A stretch of 17,450 nucleotides of DNA. Source: an uncultured Acidobacteriota bacterium. GTDB taxonomy: Bacteria; Acidobacteriota; Terriglobia; Terriglobales; CAINCZ01. How positions within the stretch are numbered: the stretch's first letter is position 1; each line of letters opens with the position of its first letter. A program made the translations under genes and the position numbers. The notes beneath the pieces were generated by a model. The model was given only the letters and a program-made list of their open reading frames with translations, was not told the origin of the DNA and did not search any database. The DNA is taken from assembly GCA_903847195.1 (NCBI GenBank), contig CAINCZ010000120.1, positions 1-17,450 on the forward strand, read 5' to 3'. Shown here piece by piece: positions 1 to 6,839 of the stretch.

Positions 1-632
1 AGCACTTCCTTTGTCAGCGGAGTCCAGAAGATGCAGGGCGCGATCGAGTTCACGTTGATGTGGTACTTCGCCCACTCGGTCGCCAGCTGCTTGGTCAGCA
101 GGTTGATGGCGCCCTTGCTGGTGCCGTAGGCAGCGTAGCCGCCCGGATGGCCGGCAAACGCGCGCACCGACGAGATGGTGATGATCTTGCCAGCCTTCTT
201 AGCCTTGAAGATCTTGCCAACGTGCTTGGCGCAAAGCATAGTGCCCTTCACGTTGATGTCCATGACCTGCTGGAAGTCCTCGATCGGAAAATCTTCAGCC
301 GGCGCGCGCTTGGCCAGGCCAGCCACCGTCACCAGGATATCGACGGTGCCAAACGTGTCCACGGTCTTCTTGACCATCGCTTCGACATCGGCTTCCTTGC
401 TGACGTCGCAGGCAACGGCCATGGCCTTGCGGCCCAGCTTCTGCACTTCGGCAACCACGTTTTCCAGGGTCTTGACGGTGCGGCCCGTCACCACGATGTC
501 GGCGCCGTAGGCGGCCAGACCCAGAGCACAGGCTTCACCCAACGCGCCGGCGCCGCCGGTCACGATGGCGACCTTGCCCTTCAGGTCGAACATCTTGCTC
601 ACAAATTCCGGATTAAAAGTCTTGTCGTCCAT
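1..632 (-). CDS. SDR-family NAD(P)-dependent oxidoreductase, C-terminus cut by window edge
   Basis: Classical short-chain dehydrogenase/reductase with a Rossmann fold. It would use NAD(P)H to oxidise an alcohol or reduce a ketone in the cytoplasm; the substrate cannot be read. Visible are the cofactor loop TGGAGALG (residues 25-32), the DV pair at 76-77, the catalytic Asn127 in MDINVKG, the serines of TISSVR (153-155), and YGTSK with Tyr169 and Lys173. The usual NNAG motif reads TVAG (102-105), a mild departure. About 210 residues are present and the reading frame runs off base 1, so perhaps 40-50 residues are missing. The ATG at 632 is chosen because GGAG lies 11 bases upstream and the N-terminus fits (MDDKTFNPEF, then FDLKGKVAIV). 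The preceding cupin stops only 26 bases upstream, so the two are probably co-transcribed. The family call is firm; the specific activity is unknown. Confidence 0.93.
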   Translation of the reverse strand, partial: MDDKTFNPEFVSKMFDLKGKVAIVTGGAGALGEACALGLAAYGADIVVTGRTVKTLENVVAEVQKLGRKAMAVACDVSKEADVEAMVKKTVDTFGTVDILVTVAGLAKRAPAEDFPIEDFQQVMDINVKGTMLCAKHVGKIFKAKKAGKIITISSVRAFAGHPGGYAAYGTSKGAINLLTKQLATEWAKYHINVNSIAPCIFWTPLTKEV

Positions 633-658
633 TATTCCATCGCTCCTTGCCCGCGCTA

Positions 659-1000
659 TTAGGCGGGGTAGTTCATGATCGCCAGCATGGTGGTGGGCTT
701 GTTCGTCTCGTTCAGGATCGCGCGGCCTTCGTTGGCGCCGATGAACAGCGAGTCCCACTTCTTCAGCACCCACTTCTTCTTGTCCTTGTCGATGATGGTC
801 ACTTCGCCTTCGACGACGAAATAAACCTTCTCCAAGGCATTGGTGCCGAATTCCGCTCCGCCGCCGGGCAGAAAGTGCGACATGGCGACCAGGAACTTCG
901 AGATCCCGGTCTCGTCTTTGCCCTGTAGCCGAAGGCCAAAGCAGCCGAAATGTGCCACCGCTTCGTACGTCTTCGCTTCTTCAAACTTCATCAGTTTCAT
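659..1000 (-). CDS. small single-domain cupin with degenerate metal site
   Basis: A 113-residue protein that looks like one cupin beta-barrel. The core motif PGGGAEFGTN, followed by LEKVYFVVEGEVTI (residues 45-69), has the spacing of cupin motif 1, with Glu57 and Gly65 in place. The two histidines that normally bind metal are replaced by non-ligand residues. Motif 2 (DSLFIGANEGRAILNETN) keeps an Asn but not the His. It is therefore probably not a standard metal-dependent oxygenase or isomerase, and a binding or structural role for its SDR neighbour is possible. The start at 1000 is favoured by GAGGAG 9 bases upstream; an ATG three codons later is also possible. It lies 26 bases before the SDR on the same strand and is probably the first gene of that transcript. 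The fold call is fairly sure; the function is unknown. Confidence 0.8.
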   Translation of the reverse strand: MKLMKFEEAKTYEAVAHFGCFGLRLQGKDETGISKFLVAMSHFLPGGGAEFGTNALEKVYFVVEGEVTIIDKDKKKWVLKKWDSLFIGANEGRAILNETNKPTTMLAIMNYPA

Positions 1001-1095
1001 TGCAATTCGCTCCTCAGTTGGAAGTCGTCCTATGAATGCAGACGCCGGCAGCGCCGTCGCACAACTTCAGGTTGGACGTTGCCATGCTCCCACTG

Positions 1096-1124
1096 ATGCT
1101 ACGAAAACAATTGCCCGTCGGCAA
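1096..1124 (-). promoter_or_regulatory. candidate sigma70-type promoter for the cupin-SDR pair
   Basis: On the minus strand TTGCCG (1119-1124) is followed after exactly 17 bases by TAGCAT (1096-1101), roughly 95 bases before the cupin start. The match to consensus is only moderate, so this is a candidate. It lies downstream of the porin terminator, where an independent promoter would be expected. Confidence 0.28.
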
Positions 1125-1208
1125 GCAATACCTTGGGGCCTTCCCGCACGGTTTCTTCTTTTTTGTGCTGTAGGCCCACCATTTGGCGGGGTTTTGTGCC
1201 CCAAAATG

Positions 1209-1238
1209 AAAACCGGACGCCCGTGGGCGCCCGGTTTT
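1209..1238 (-). terminator. rho-independent terminator of the porin gene
   Basis: AAAACCGG (1209-1216) pairs perfectly with CCGGTTTT (1231-1238). After one mismatch the stem continues with CGCC/GGCG around a four-base loop. On the minus strand the stem is followed by a T-rich tract (TTTTCATTTT). It lies about 70 bases after the porin stop codon and separates that gene from the cupin-SDR pair. Confidence 0.8.
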
Positions 1239-1306
1239 CTCGAACGTTCGCTTCCTTTCACCTGCCGGCGCCGCCGTTATGACGGCGCCAGCCAGCGAAA
1301 GTCAGA

Positions 1307-3103
1307 TTAGAAGTACAACACCACGTTGAACGTGGCAACGAAGTTGTGCGTGTGAGCGTTGTTGTTGCGGCTCAATGCAGTCGCTGCCGGCAGCAGGCTG
1401 GCGGAGTTCATCGGAACGATGCTTCCGATAGTGCCGACCGGGTAGGCGACATCCAGGTTCTGAGCGCCGAAAATGCTCAGGCCATGGTTGTTCGACTGCC
1501 AATCGTAACGCACTTCCGGATAGATCAAGATGAACTTGCTGGGCTCATACCGGACGTTGAAGGCGACATCGTTCAGATCGGTCTTGCAGTTGGTCAACTG
1601 GCCACCGGGGGCCGCGCTGCCGTAAAAAGCGCAAACCGGATACAGGCCGAGTCCGCTCTGGTTGTTGAGGTGCTCGCCACGAACATCAAAGGCGACGTTC
1701 TTCTTCCACTGGTAGGCGACCTGGGTCTGCGTACCCCAGTAGGAGCCGCCCTTGTAGCCGGACTGATAGTGGTTCGGACCGACGTACTGCAGTGTGTCCG
1801 GACGGCCGTCAGCCCATTGCTTACCGAAGTTGACTTCACCGATCCAGCGCCACTTCGAGCCAAAGTTGTGGTAGAAGTTGATCGCGTTCGACAAAGCCAT
1901 CTGGTCGCGCGGCGAAATTACGTGGTAGTAAGAGCCGAGGTACTGGCTGCTGACGCCCCAGGCGCCCACGCCAGCCGGCAGACTGGTAAGACCAGCACTG
2001 ACCCAGCCCGGCATGTACGAAGCGCCGTTCCACACCAGACCCGGCTTGGAGAAGCTGGCCGGGCTCATGTTGTTCGGACCCTGCAGGTTGCTGGCGCAAA
2101 GGCCGCTGCCCGACGGGGCCGAGTTGGTGCAAGCCGCGCCCGGAAGAATGTTCTTGGGGCCAAACATGGCGGCGTAGTTAACGCCCGTGCTCATCTTGGG
2201 CGAGCGCCACCGCAGCGCCGTTTGGAAGTCCTTCTTGCCGCTGACCGGGTGATAGACCTGCCAACCGTTGTTGACACCAAATTCACCCGACAACATGCCC
2301 AACTTCTTGTCGCGGAGGATGTTCGCCGCCAGCACCAGGCCGTAGCTCTGGCTCGGCTCGGTGACCATCGAGAACGACTTGCTGGCGAAGAGATCCGGAC
2401 CAGGCCGAACCTGCGGCGGGATATCCCAGCCGATGCCGACGCCCGCGCGGCCAAACCGCAGTACCATGCCCTTGAATACCGGGATGTAAACCGCAGCCCA
2501 CGCGTTGGGCAGAGCAACCGTGTTCTGTTTCGTTATCTGCGCGAAGTTCGGGTTGTAGTCGCCTGGGTCATTGATGGCCCACTGCTTGTCGAACCCAGTC
2601 ATTGCAGCCGAAGAACTGCTGCGACCGTACAGGGTGTTCTGATAGAAGCTCCAACCGAACTTCTTCGGAGTCGGACCCGGGATCGGGCCAACGCCAGGCA
2701 ACAGGTTGGTCACCATATCTCTGTGGATGACCAAGTCGATGTCCTGGAATGCGCAACCCGTGTCATTCACGACCGGATCAGGCCAGTTGCCCTGACCGAA
2801 GTTCGCCGAGAACTTGTCGGTCGCGGTGTTGGTCGAGCAGCCCATCTGCACGTAGTTTTCGATCTGGATGCCGGTCTTCTTCTGGAGGCCTTCGCCGAAG
2901 ATCGACTTGAAGAGCCAGCCGCCGGTTTCGCCGGCGCCGCCCGGATAGGTCTTTCTCGCCGGTGCTGCCTTGGGTGCTGCCGCGGGCTTGGCCTGATCGG
3001 CCGCCGCTACGACGTTCACGTCGCTGCTGGACGAAGTTTCGCCCGCCATCAGCGGTAACGAGAACAATGCGATTAACACAATAAGCGTGGTAATACGCCG
3101 CAT
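1307..3103 (-). CDS. outer-membrane beta-barrel porin (BBP2/OmpL-like)
   Basis: A 598-residue secreted barrel protein, probably a diffusion channel of the outer membrane. Residues 1-20 are a Sec signal peptide (MRRITTLIVL, a hydrophobic core, cleavage near LMAGE), followed by an Ala/Pro-rich linker to about residue 52. GGWLFKSIFGEG (61-72) and GIQIENYVQMG (78-88) begin the barrel. The stretch VLRFGRAGVGIGWDIPP and SMVTEPSQSYGLVLA (about 214-259) has the look of BBP2 porins. The C-terminus FVATFNVVLYF alternates aromatic/hydrophobic residues and ends in Phe, as expected for BAM recognition. It carries six cysteines in three close pairs (89/117, 325/336, 491/506), unusual for a porin. GGAGGAAA precedes the ATG. 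It is monocistronic with its own terminator and strong promoter. The class is well supported; the solute is unknown. Confidence 0.88.
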   Translation of the reverse strand: MRRITTLIVLIALFSLPLMAGETSSSSDVNVVAAADQAKPAAAPKAAPARKTYPGGAGETGGWLFKSIFGEGLQKKTGIQIENYVQMGCSTNTATDKFSANFGQGNWPDPVVNDTGCAFQDIDLVIHRDMVTNLLPGVGPIPGPTPKKFGWSFYQNTLYGRSSSSAAMTGFDKQWAINDPGDYNPNFAQITKQNTVALPNAWAAVYIPVFKGMVLRFGRAGVGIGWDIPPQVRPGPDLFASKSFSMVTEPSQSYGLVLAANILRDKKLGMLSGEFGVNNGWQVYHPVSGKKDFQTALRWRSPKMSTGVNYAAMFGPKNILPGAACTNSAPSGSGLCASNLQGPNNMSPASFSKPGLVWNGASYMPGWVSAGLTSLPAGVGAWGVSSQYLGSYYHVISPRDQMALSNAINFYHNFGSKWRWIGEVNFGKQWADGRPDTLQYVGPNHYQSGYKGGSYWGTQTQVAYQWKKNVAFDVRGEHLNNQSGLGLYPVCAFYGSAAPGGQLTNCKTDLNDVAFNVRYEPSKFILIYPEVRYDWQSNNHGLSIFGAQNLDVAYPVGTIGSIVPMNSASLLPAATALSRNNNAHTHNFVATFNVVLYF

Positions 3104-3166
3104 GCGCTTTTTCCTCCCCTAATCTTAAATGGCTTACTTGTACAGGTGCTTGGCGATGGTCCATTC

Positions 3167-3220
3167 CGTTTTGCATGCACTCGGCTCTGGAATTGCGGCC
3201 GATCTGTCGTTTGGCATGCA
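3167..3220. repeat. two 13-bp direct repeats in the porin leader
   Basis: CGTTTTGCATGCA (3167-3179) and CGTTTGGCATGCA (3208-3220) agree at 12 of 13 positions and start 41 bp apart, close to four helical turns. Each holds a GCATGC palindrome. They lie between the predicted porin promoter and the porin start. They could be a pair of regulator sites; no function is shown. Confidence 0.45.
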
Positions 3221-3384
3221 TTTTCAAGGCATCGGTCGGGCCTAGCCTCTTTTTTACAAAACCGCTCTTACTACATACACCACTCAGCTTAGCGTCAGTG
3301 GTTGATTCATCCACCCCGCTTGCGCTAGAACCTTGCCTTCGCGCGATCCAGTCGCACGACGAACAGAATAGTGTCTGAGCGGGG

Positions 3385-3413
3385 AAGATACTGTACCGGG
3401 GAAGCAGTGTCAA
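3385..3413 (-). promoter_or_regulatory. strong sigma70-type promoter for the porin
   Basis: The minus strand reads TTGACA (3408-3413, perfect -35), a 17-base spacer, and TATCTT (3385-3390, 4 of 6 matches to the -10). Transcription would begin near 3378, giving a 5' leader of about 275 bases before the porin ATG at 3103. It lies in the divergent interval shared with the LysR gene. Confidence 0.65.
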
Positions 3414-3580
3414 TAGCTTTCTTCTACCCCGCCTTGCGCCTCCTTATTAGGCAGGCCTGTGCATTGCCCCCCCATCGCCAGGGCCCGTCGCCGGCGACTG
3501 CAAGTCCTTGATTTCTCTGCGGCATCCGGCCCCGGCACGGTAGAATGTTTGAGCCCTTTTAATCCAGCCTGGGTGCCTGC

Positions 3581-4465
3581 ATGGAACTGCGCCTGCTTCG
3601 CTATTTCGTCGCGGTAGCCGAGGAACTGAACTTCACCCGCGCGGCCGAGCGCCTGCACATCGCCCAGCCCTCGCTCAGTCAGCAGGTCCGCCAGTTGGAG
3701 GCCGAGATTGGCGCCCCGCTGTTTCTCCGCGACAAGCACCGCCTCGAACTCACCGAGGCCGGACGCATCTTCCTCCGCGAGTCCCGCAACATCCTTAACT
3801 ACACCAACCACGCCATCAGCGTCACTCGTCAGGCTGCGCGCGCCGAAGCCGGGCTGATCACCATCGCCATGGTCCCGGGGCCGGAGGGCAAAATGTTCTC
3901 CCGCGTGCTCACGAGCCTGCTGATCAAGCATCCCGAGGTGCAGATCGTGCTGCGCAGCCTCACCTCGCCCGAACAGGTGCTGGCGCTGCAAAACCGCGAG
4001 ATTAACGTCGGTCTGCTGCGCGGTCCCATCGACGACGACCACATTGCCTGCGAGGTCATCGAACGCGAGGACGTGGTGGCCGTCCTGCCCGCCGACCACC
4101 CTCTCGCCCAGCACAACCCGGTCAGGCTGGCAGCCCTGCTGTCCCAGCTTCCCTTGATTCAGGTGTCCCGCACTACCGCTCCCACCGTCCACGACACGAT
4201 CAAGCACGTGGCCGAGTCCGCCGGCGTGCCCACCCATCAGCGCCTGGAATCCGAGAGCGTCACCGCCATCCTAAGCGCCGTTGCCAGCGGCCTCGGATTC
4301 GGCCTGCACGGCGCCTACGTCGAGCAGATTCTCCCCCATAACGCCGTGGTCCGCCAACTCGACATCGACCCCCGGCCCAAGCTGGAATTGCTGGTCGCCT
4401 ACCGGCTCGACGACCGACTCCCCGCGCTCTCGGCCTTCCTAAATCTCCTGCGCGCCGTCCTGTAG
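3581..4465 (+). CDS. LysR-type transcriptional regulator
   Basis: A 294-residue LTTR. The N-terminal winged helix-turn-helix (about residues 3-62) is typical: LRYFVAVAEELNFTRAAERL, then IAQPSLSQQVRQLEAEIG, FLRDKHRLELTEAG. The linker helix and a two-lobed effector domain follow (about 88-294, with ITIAMVPG at its start). The N-terminus resembles regulators of aromatic or organic-acid catabolism (BenM/CatM/HcaR group), which fits the neighbourhood, though the effector cannot be read. A -10-like TAGAAT sits at 3541-3546 with no clear -35. The gene diverges from the porin (477 bp apart) and is followed on the same strand by the dehydrogenase and BKACE genes, so either side could be its target. 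Family certain; regulon inferred. Confidence 0.93.
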   Translation: MELRLLRYFVAVAEELNFTRAAERLHIAQPSLSQQVRQLEAEIGAPLFLRDKHRLELTEAGRIFLRESRNILNYTNHAISVTRQAARAEAGLITIAMVPGPEGKMFSRVLTSLLIKHPEVQIVLRSLTSPEQVLALQNREINVGLLRGPIDDDHIACEVIEREDVVAVLPADHPLAQHNPVRLAALLSQLPLIQVSRTTAPTVHDTIKHVAESAGVPTHQRLESESVTAILSAVASGLGFGLHGAYVEQILPHNAVVRQLDIDPRPKLELLVAYRLDDRLPALSAFLNLLRAVL

Positions 4466-4818
4466 GCGTCTCTGCACGGTCCAAAACGGGACGCTGCCCT
4501 TGCACGGATAAAGGCTGTCCCTTGGATATCCAAGGTAAGAAATATTGTCTTTCCCCGCCGAAAGCTCGTACTCTTTCTCGGGCTGCGTTTAGAATGCAGG
4601 GGTGTAAAGCTCCCTGTGCGTGCCTCGGGTTGGCAAGCTGCGGGCCTGCACTGTGTGGCCCTGCACTCCCGGCGTACGCGCGACGCGTCGGCGTGCTGGC
4701 TGCTCCGATCATCTCGGCCCGTGCGCCAGTTGAGGGACTTTGGAAGGAACGGGCTCTTCGCAGCACTGCAAGTTTTCTTACAAGTAGCGATATCATCGCT
4801 GAAGGAACGGATACGACT
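4466..4818 (+). promoter_or_regulatory. 353-bp intergenic control region upstream of the dehydrogenase-BKACE genes
   Basis: No convincing gene. It contains a perfect 16-bp palindrome (4520-4535), a -10-like TAGAAT (4590-4595) without a recognisable -35, and a short inverted repeat AGCGAT-ATC-ATCGCT (4786-4800) just ahead of the ribosome-binding region. I see no strong terminator for the LysR gene, so read-through is possible. Confidence 0.4.
4520..4535. promoter_or_regulatory. perfect 16-bp palindrome, candidate operator
   Basis: CCTTGGATATCCAAGG is self-complementary over all 16 bases with no loop, so it suits a dimeric DNA-binding protein better than an RNA hairpin. Its centre lies about 65 bp upstream of the TAGAAT at 4590, a common distance for LysR-type activators. 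It does not show the exact T-N11-A form, so another regulator class is equally possible. Confidence 0.45.
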
Positions 4819-5757
4819 ATGATTCAGAAAATCGCTGTTCTAGGCGCCGGCACGATGGGCATGGGCGTCGCCGAGACTTTTGCCATGAACGGCTTCGACG
4901 TCAACCTGTGGACCAGCAAGACGCCCGAGGCCATCAAGCAGAAGATCGCTCAGGATCTGCAGCTCCTGGTCGAAGAAGATTTCATCAAGCCCCAGCAGTT
5001 GCAGGACGCCATCAACAACGTCAAGGTCTTCTCCGACCAGAAGGCCGCCGTCGCCGACCGCGACTACGTTATTGAGAACATCCCCGAAGAGATGAAGTTG
5101 AAGCAGGACACCTTCAAGAACATGGACGGCTGGTGCCCTGAGCACACGATTTTCGCCAGCAACACTACATCCCTGCCCCTGAGCGGCATGATGGAACTGG
5201 TCAGCGAGAAGCGCCGTCAGCGCATGATCATCTGCCACTGGTTCAACCCCCCGACCCTCATGCCCATCATCGAACTGTCCTTCTTCGGCAATATGCCCGA
5301 GCCGATTTACAAGGAAGTCGTCGACGTGTATGACAAAGTCGGCAAGGTCACCGTGCGCGTCCTCAAGGATGTACCCGGTATGCTCGCGGCCCGCATTCAG
5401 CAGGGCATCGCCCGCGAAGCGTTCTCGATTATCGAGAAGGGCATCGCTCTTCCCGAAGACGTGGACAAGGCCATCAAGTTCGGCCCCTGCTTCCGCTACG
5501 CCACCACCGGCCAGCTTGAGATCGCCGACTTCGGCGGCCTCGACATCTGGCTCAAGGCCGGCGACAACCTGCTCAAGGACATGGACAACTCGCAGGCCGG
5601 CAACACGCTGGTTCGCCAGAAGGTCGCGGAAGGCAAGCTCGGCATCAAGACCGGCGAAGGCTTCTACAAGTATTCGCCCGAGCAGATTCCGATCGTGCGC
5701 AAGAAGTTCGTGCAGCGGCTGATCCACCAGCTCAAGGCTTCGCAGTTTTACAAATAG
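4819..5757 (+). CDS. 3-hydroxyacyl-CoA dehydrogenase family protein
   Basis: A 312-residue NAD-dependent enzyme of the 3-hydroxyacyl-CoA dehydrogenase superfamily, which includes 3-hydroxybutyryl-CoA, L-carnitine and L-gulonate dehydrogenases. It oxidises a 3-hydroxy group to a 3-keto group. The Rossmann motif GAGTMGMG is at residues 9-16, SNTTSLPLS at 114-122, and the catalytic His140 (CHWFNPP) with Glu152 has the family's His-Glu spacing. The C-terminal domain (from about residue 187) carries GLDIWLKAG. The ATG at 4819 is chosen because the Rossmann strand starts there (MIQKIAVLGAG); AAGGA lies 12 bases upstream. An in-frame extension back to 4522 is probably not translated. Next to a BKACE, it may act on a free 3-hydroxy acid, as carnitine dehydrogenase does, rather than on a CoA ester; this is inference. 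A 75-bp gap leads to the BKACE. Confidence 0.9.
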   Translation: MIQKIAVLGAGTMGMGVAETFAMNGFDVNLWTSKTPEAIKQKIAQDLQLLVEEDFIKPQQLQDAINNVKVFSDQKAAVADRDYVIENIPEEMKLKQDTFKNMDGWCPEHTIFASNTTSLPLSGMMELVSEKRRQRMIICHWFNPPTLMPIIELSFFGNMPEPIYKEVVDVYDKVGKVTVRVLKDVPGMLAARIQQGIAREAFSIIEKGIALPEDVDKAIKFGPCFRYATTGQLEIADFGGLDIWLKAGDNLLKDMDNSQAGNTLVRQKVAEGKLGIKTGEGFYKYSPEQIPIVRKKFVQRLIHQLKASQFYK

Positions 5758-5767
5758 CCCCGGTCCG

Positions 5768-5783
5768 GCAAGCGTGAGCTTGC
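5768..5783 (+). other. short hairpin between dehydrogenase and BKACE genes
   Basis: GCAAGC-GTGA-GCTTGC is a perfect 6-bp stem with a tetraloop in the 75-bp gap. There is no immediate T-run, so it is more likely an mRNA-processing or stability element than a full terminator. Confidence 0.35.
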
Positions 5784-5832
5784 ACTGTTGGAATTTTGCA
5801 TTCGCAACCGAGCGAAGAAAGGAATTTTAGCC

Positions 5833-6678
5833 ATGGCATTCACCGATCCCTGCGTCATTACCTGCGCCATCAATGGCCCGATCGCCCGCAAGAAGGACCA
5901 CCCCGGACTTCCGACCGAGCCCGAGGAAGTCGCCGCAGCAGCATTGGCCGCCCACCAGGCAGGCGCTGCCGTCATCCACACCCACGTCCGCGACAAGAAC
6001 GGCGAGCCCACGGTTGACAAGGGCCGCGTGAAGGCTTACTTCGAAGCCATTCACGAGGCCGCTCCCACCGTTCTGCTGCAGCTCTCCACCGGCGGCATCG
6101 AGCCCACTTACGCCGACCGCGCCGCGCAGGTCGAACTGCTGCCCCGCATGGCCAGCCTGAACCCCGCCACCATGACCTTCGGCATGGCCGAGTTCCGCAA
6201 TCCTCCCAAGGAAATGCGCCTCATGGCTGCCCGCATGAAGGAACTTGGCGTCAAGCCTGAGCTGGAAATCTACGACTACGGCCACATCGATCTGATGATG
6301 CAGCTGGTCAAGGAAGGCCTGCTGGAAGAACCGCTCAGCTGCTCGCTGGTGCTCGGCGTCATGGGCGGCGCCGCCGCTGCCCCGGCCAACCTAGTCGCCA
6401 TGGTCAACCTGCTGCCTCCGGGCGCCAACTGGCAGATCATCGCCATCGGCCGCTTCAACCTGCAGCTGACCACCATGGGCATCGCCATGGGCGGCAACGC
6501 CCGCACCGGCCTTGAGGACACGCTCATGCTCCGCAAGGGCGTACTGGGCGACAACGCCGCGCTGACCAAGCGCCTGGTCGGCATCTGCAAGTCCATGGAA
6601 CGCGAAGTAGCCACCCCCGCGCAGGCCGCCGCTAGCCTCAAGCTGCCCGAACTGCGGAGGGACCTGGCCCGTCCGTAG
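5833..6678 (+). CDS. beta-keto acid cleavage enzyme (BKACE, DUF849)
   Basis: A 281-residue TIM-barrel enzyme of the family founded by Kce (3-keto-5-aminohexanoate cleavage enzyme). The family condenses a beta-keto acid with acetyl-CoA and releases acetoacetate plus a shortened acyl-CoA, using one divalent metal. The metal motif HTHVRD gives His49 and His51. QLSTGG (83-88), LNPATMTFG (109-117), EIYDYGHID (145-153) and RTGLEDT (224-230) with Glu228 as third ligand, Arg224 and Asp229 match the family's active site in order and spacing. By my remembered alignment the Kce Glu14 that binds the substrate amine falls at Ile17 here, so the substrate may be neutral or hydrophobic. The ATG at 5833 follows AAAGGA and yields the normal N-terminus; an in-frame TTG upstream is rejected. 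A palindrome with a T-run follows. Confidence 0.93.
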   Translation: MAFTDPCVITCAINGPIARKKDHPGLPTEPEEVAAAALAAHQAGAAVIHTHVRDKNGEPTVDKGRVKAYFEAIHEAAPTVLLQLSTGGIEPTYADRAAQVELLPRMASLNPATMTFGMAEFRNPPKEMRLMAARMKELGVKPELEIYDYGHIDLMMQLVKEGLLEEPLSCSLVLGVMGGAAAAPANLVAMVNLLPPGANWQIIAIGRFNLQLTTMGIAMGGNARTGLEDTLMLRKGVLGDNAALTKRLVGICKSMEREVATPAQAAASLKLPELRRDLARP

Positions 6679-6714
6679 TGGCTTAGTTCGTCGACCCTGT
6701 TTGTTCATCGGGTG

Positions 6715-6758
6715 CCCCGTCCTAGCTGGTTTTGCTAGGGCGGGGTATTTGCTTTTTT
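6715..6758 (+). terminator. palindromic repeat R1, probable terminator of the BKACE gene
   Basis: CCCCGTCCTAGC (6715-6726) pairs with GCTAGGGCGGGG (6734-6745), one G-U pair, 7-base loop, then TATTTGCTTTTTT. It begins with the GGTGCCCC header shared by the other palindromes of the window, so it is a member of that family and could also end the transcript. Confidence 0.7.
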
Positions 6759-6782
6759 CCCGTTGCGAAGATCGCCGGGTGC

Positions 6783-6817
6783 CCCACCCTCGCGCCCGAT
6801 TTTGGCGCGTGGGTGGG
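6783..6817. repeat. palindromic repeat R2
   Basis: CCCACCCTCGCGCC (6783-6796) pairs with GGCGCGTGGGTGGG (6804-6817) with one mismatch and a 7-base loop. It is preceded by GGTGCC. A further half-copy (GCGCCCCACC, 6851-6860) follows and is absorbed into the end of the neighbouring gene. Confidence 0.8.
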
Positions 6818-6839
6818 ATTCACTTTGTTCCCGCGCCTT

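Noticed and set aside
1346..3058. 570-codon plus-strand open frame opposite the porin
   Set aside because: It is an Arg/Val/Ala-rich shadow with no domain, signal or ribosome-binding site, while the minus-strand frame has a signal peptide, barrel features and its own promoter and terminator.
4522..4818. N-terminal extension of the dehydrogenase by 99 codons
   Set aside because: The extension has no homology-like pattern, includes the putative promoter region, and the Rossmann strand begins exactly at the ATG at 4819.
4616..4822. 68-codon GTG frame overlapping the dehydrogenase ATG by four bases
   Set aside because: The ATGA overlap looked like translational coupling, but there is no ribosome-binding site and the protein is unpatterned Arg/Ser/Leu-rich sequence.
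5768..5783. Hairpin between dehydrogenase and BKACE genes as a terminator
   Set aside because: Only a 6-bp stem with no directly following T-run, and the two genes are probably co-transcribed.
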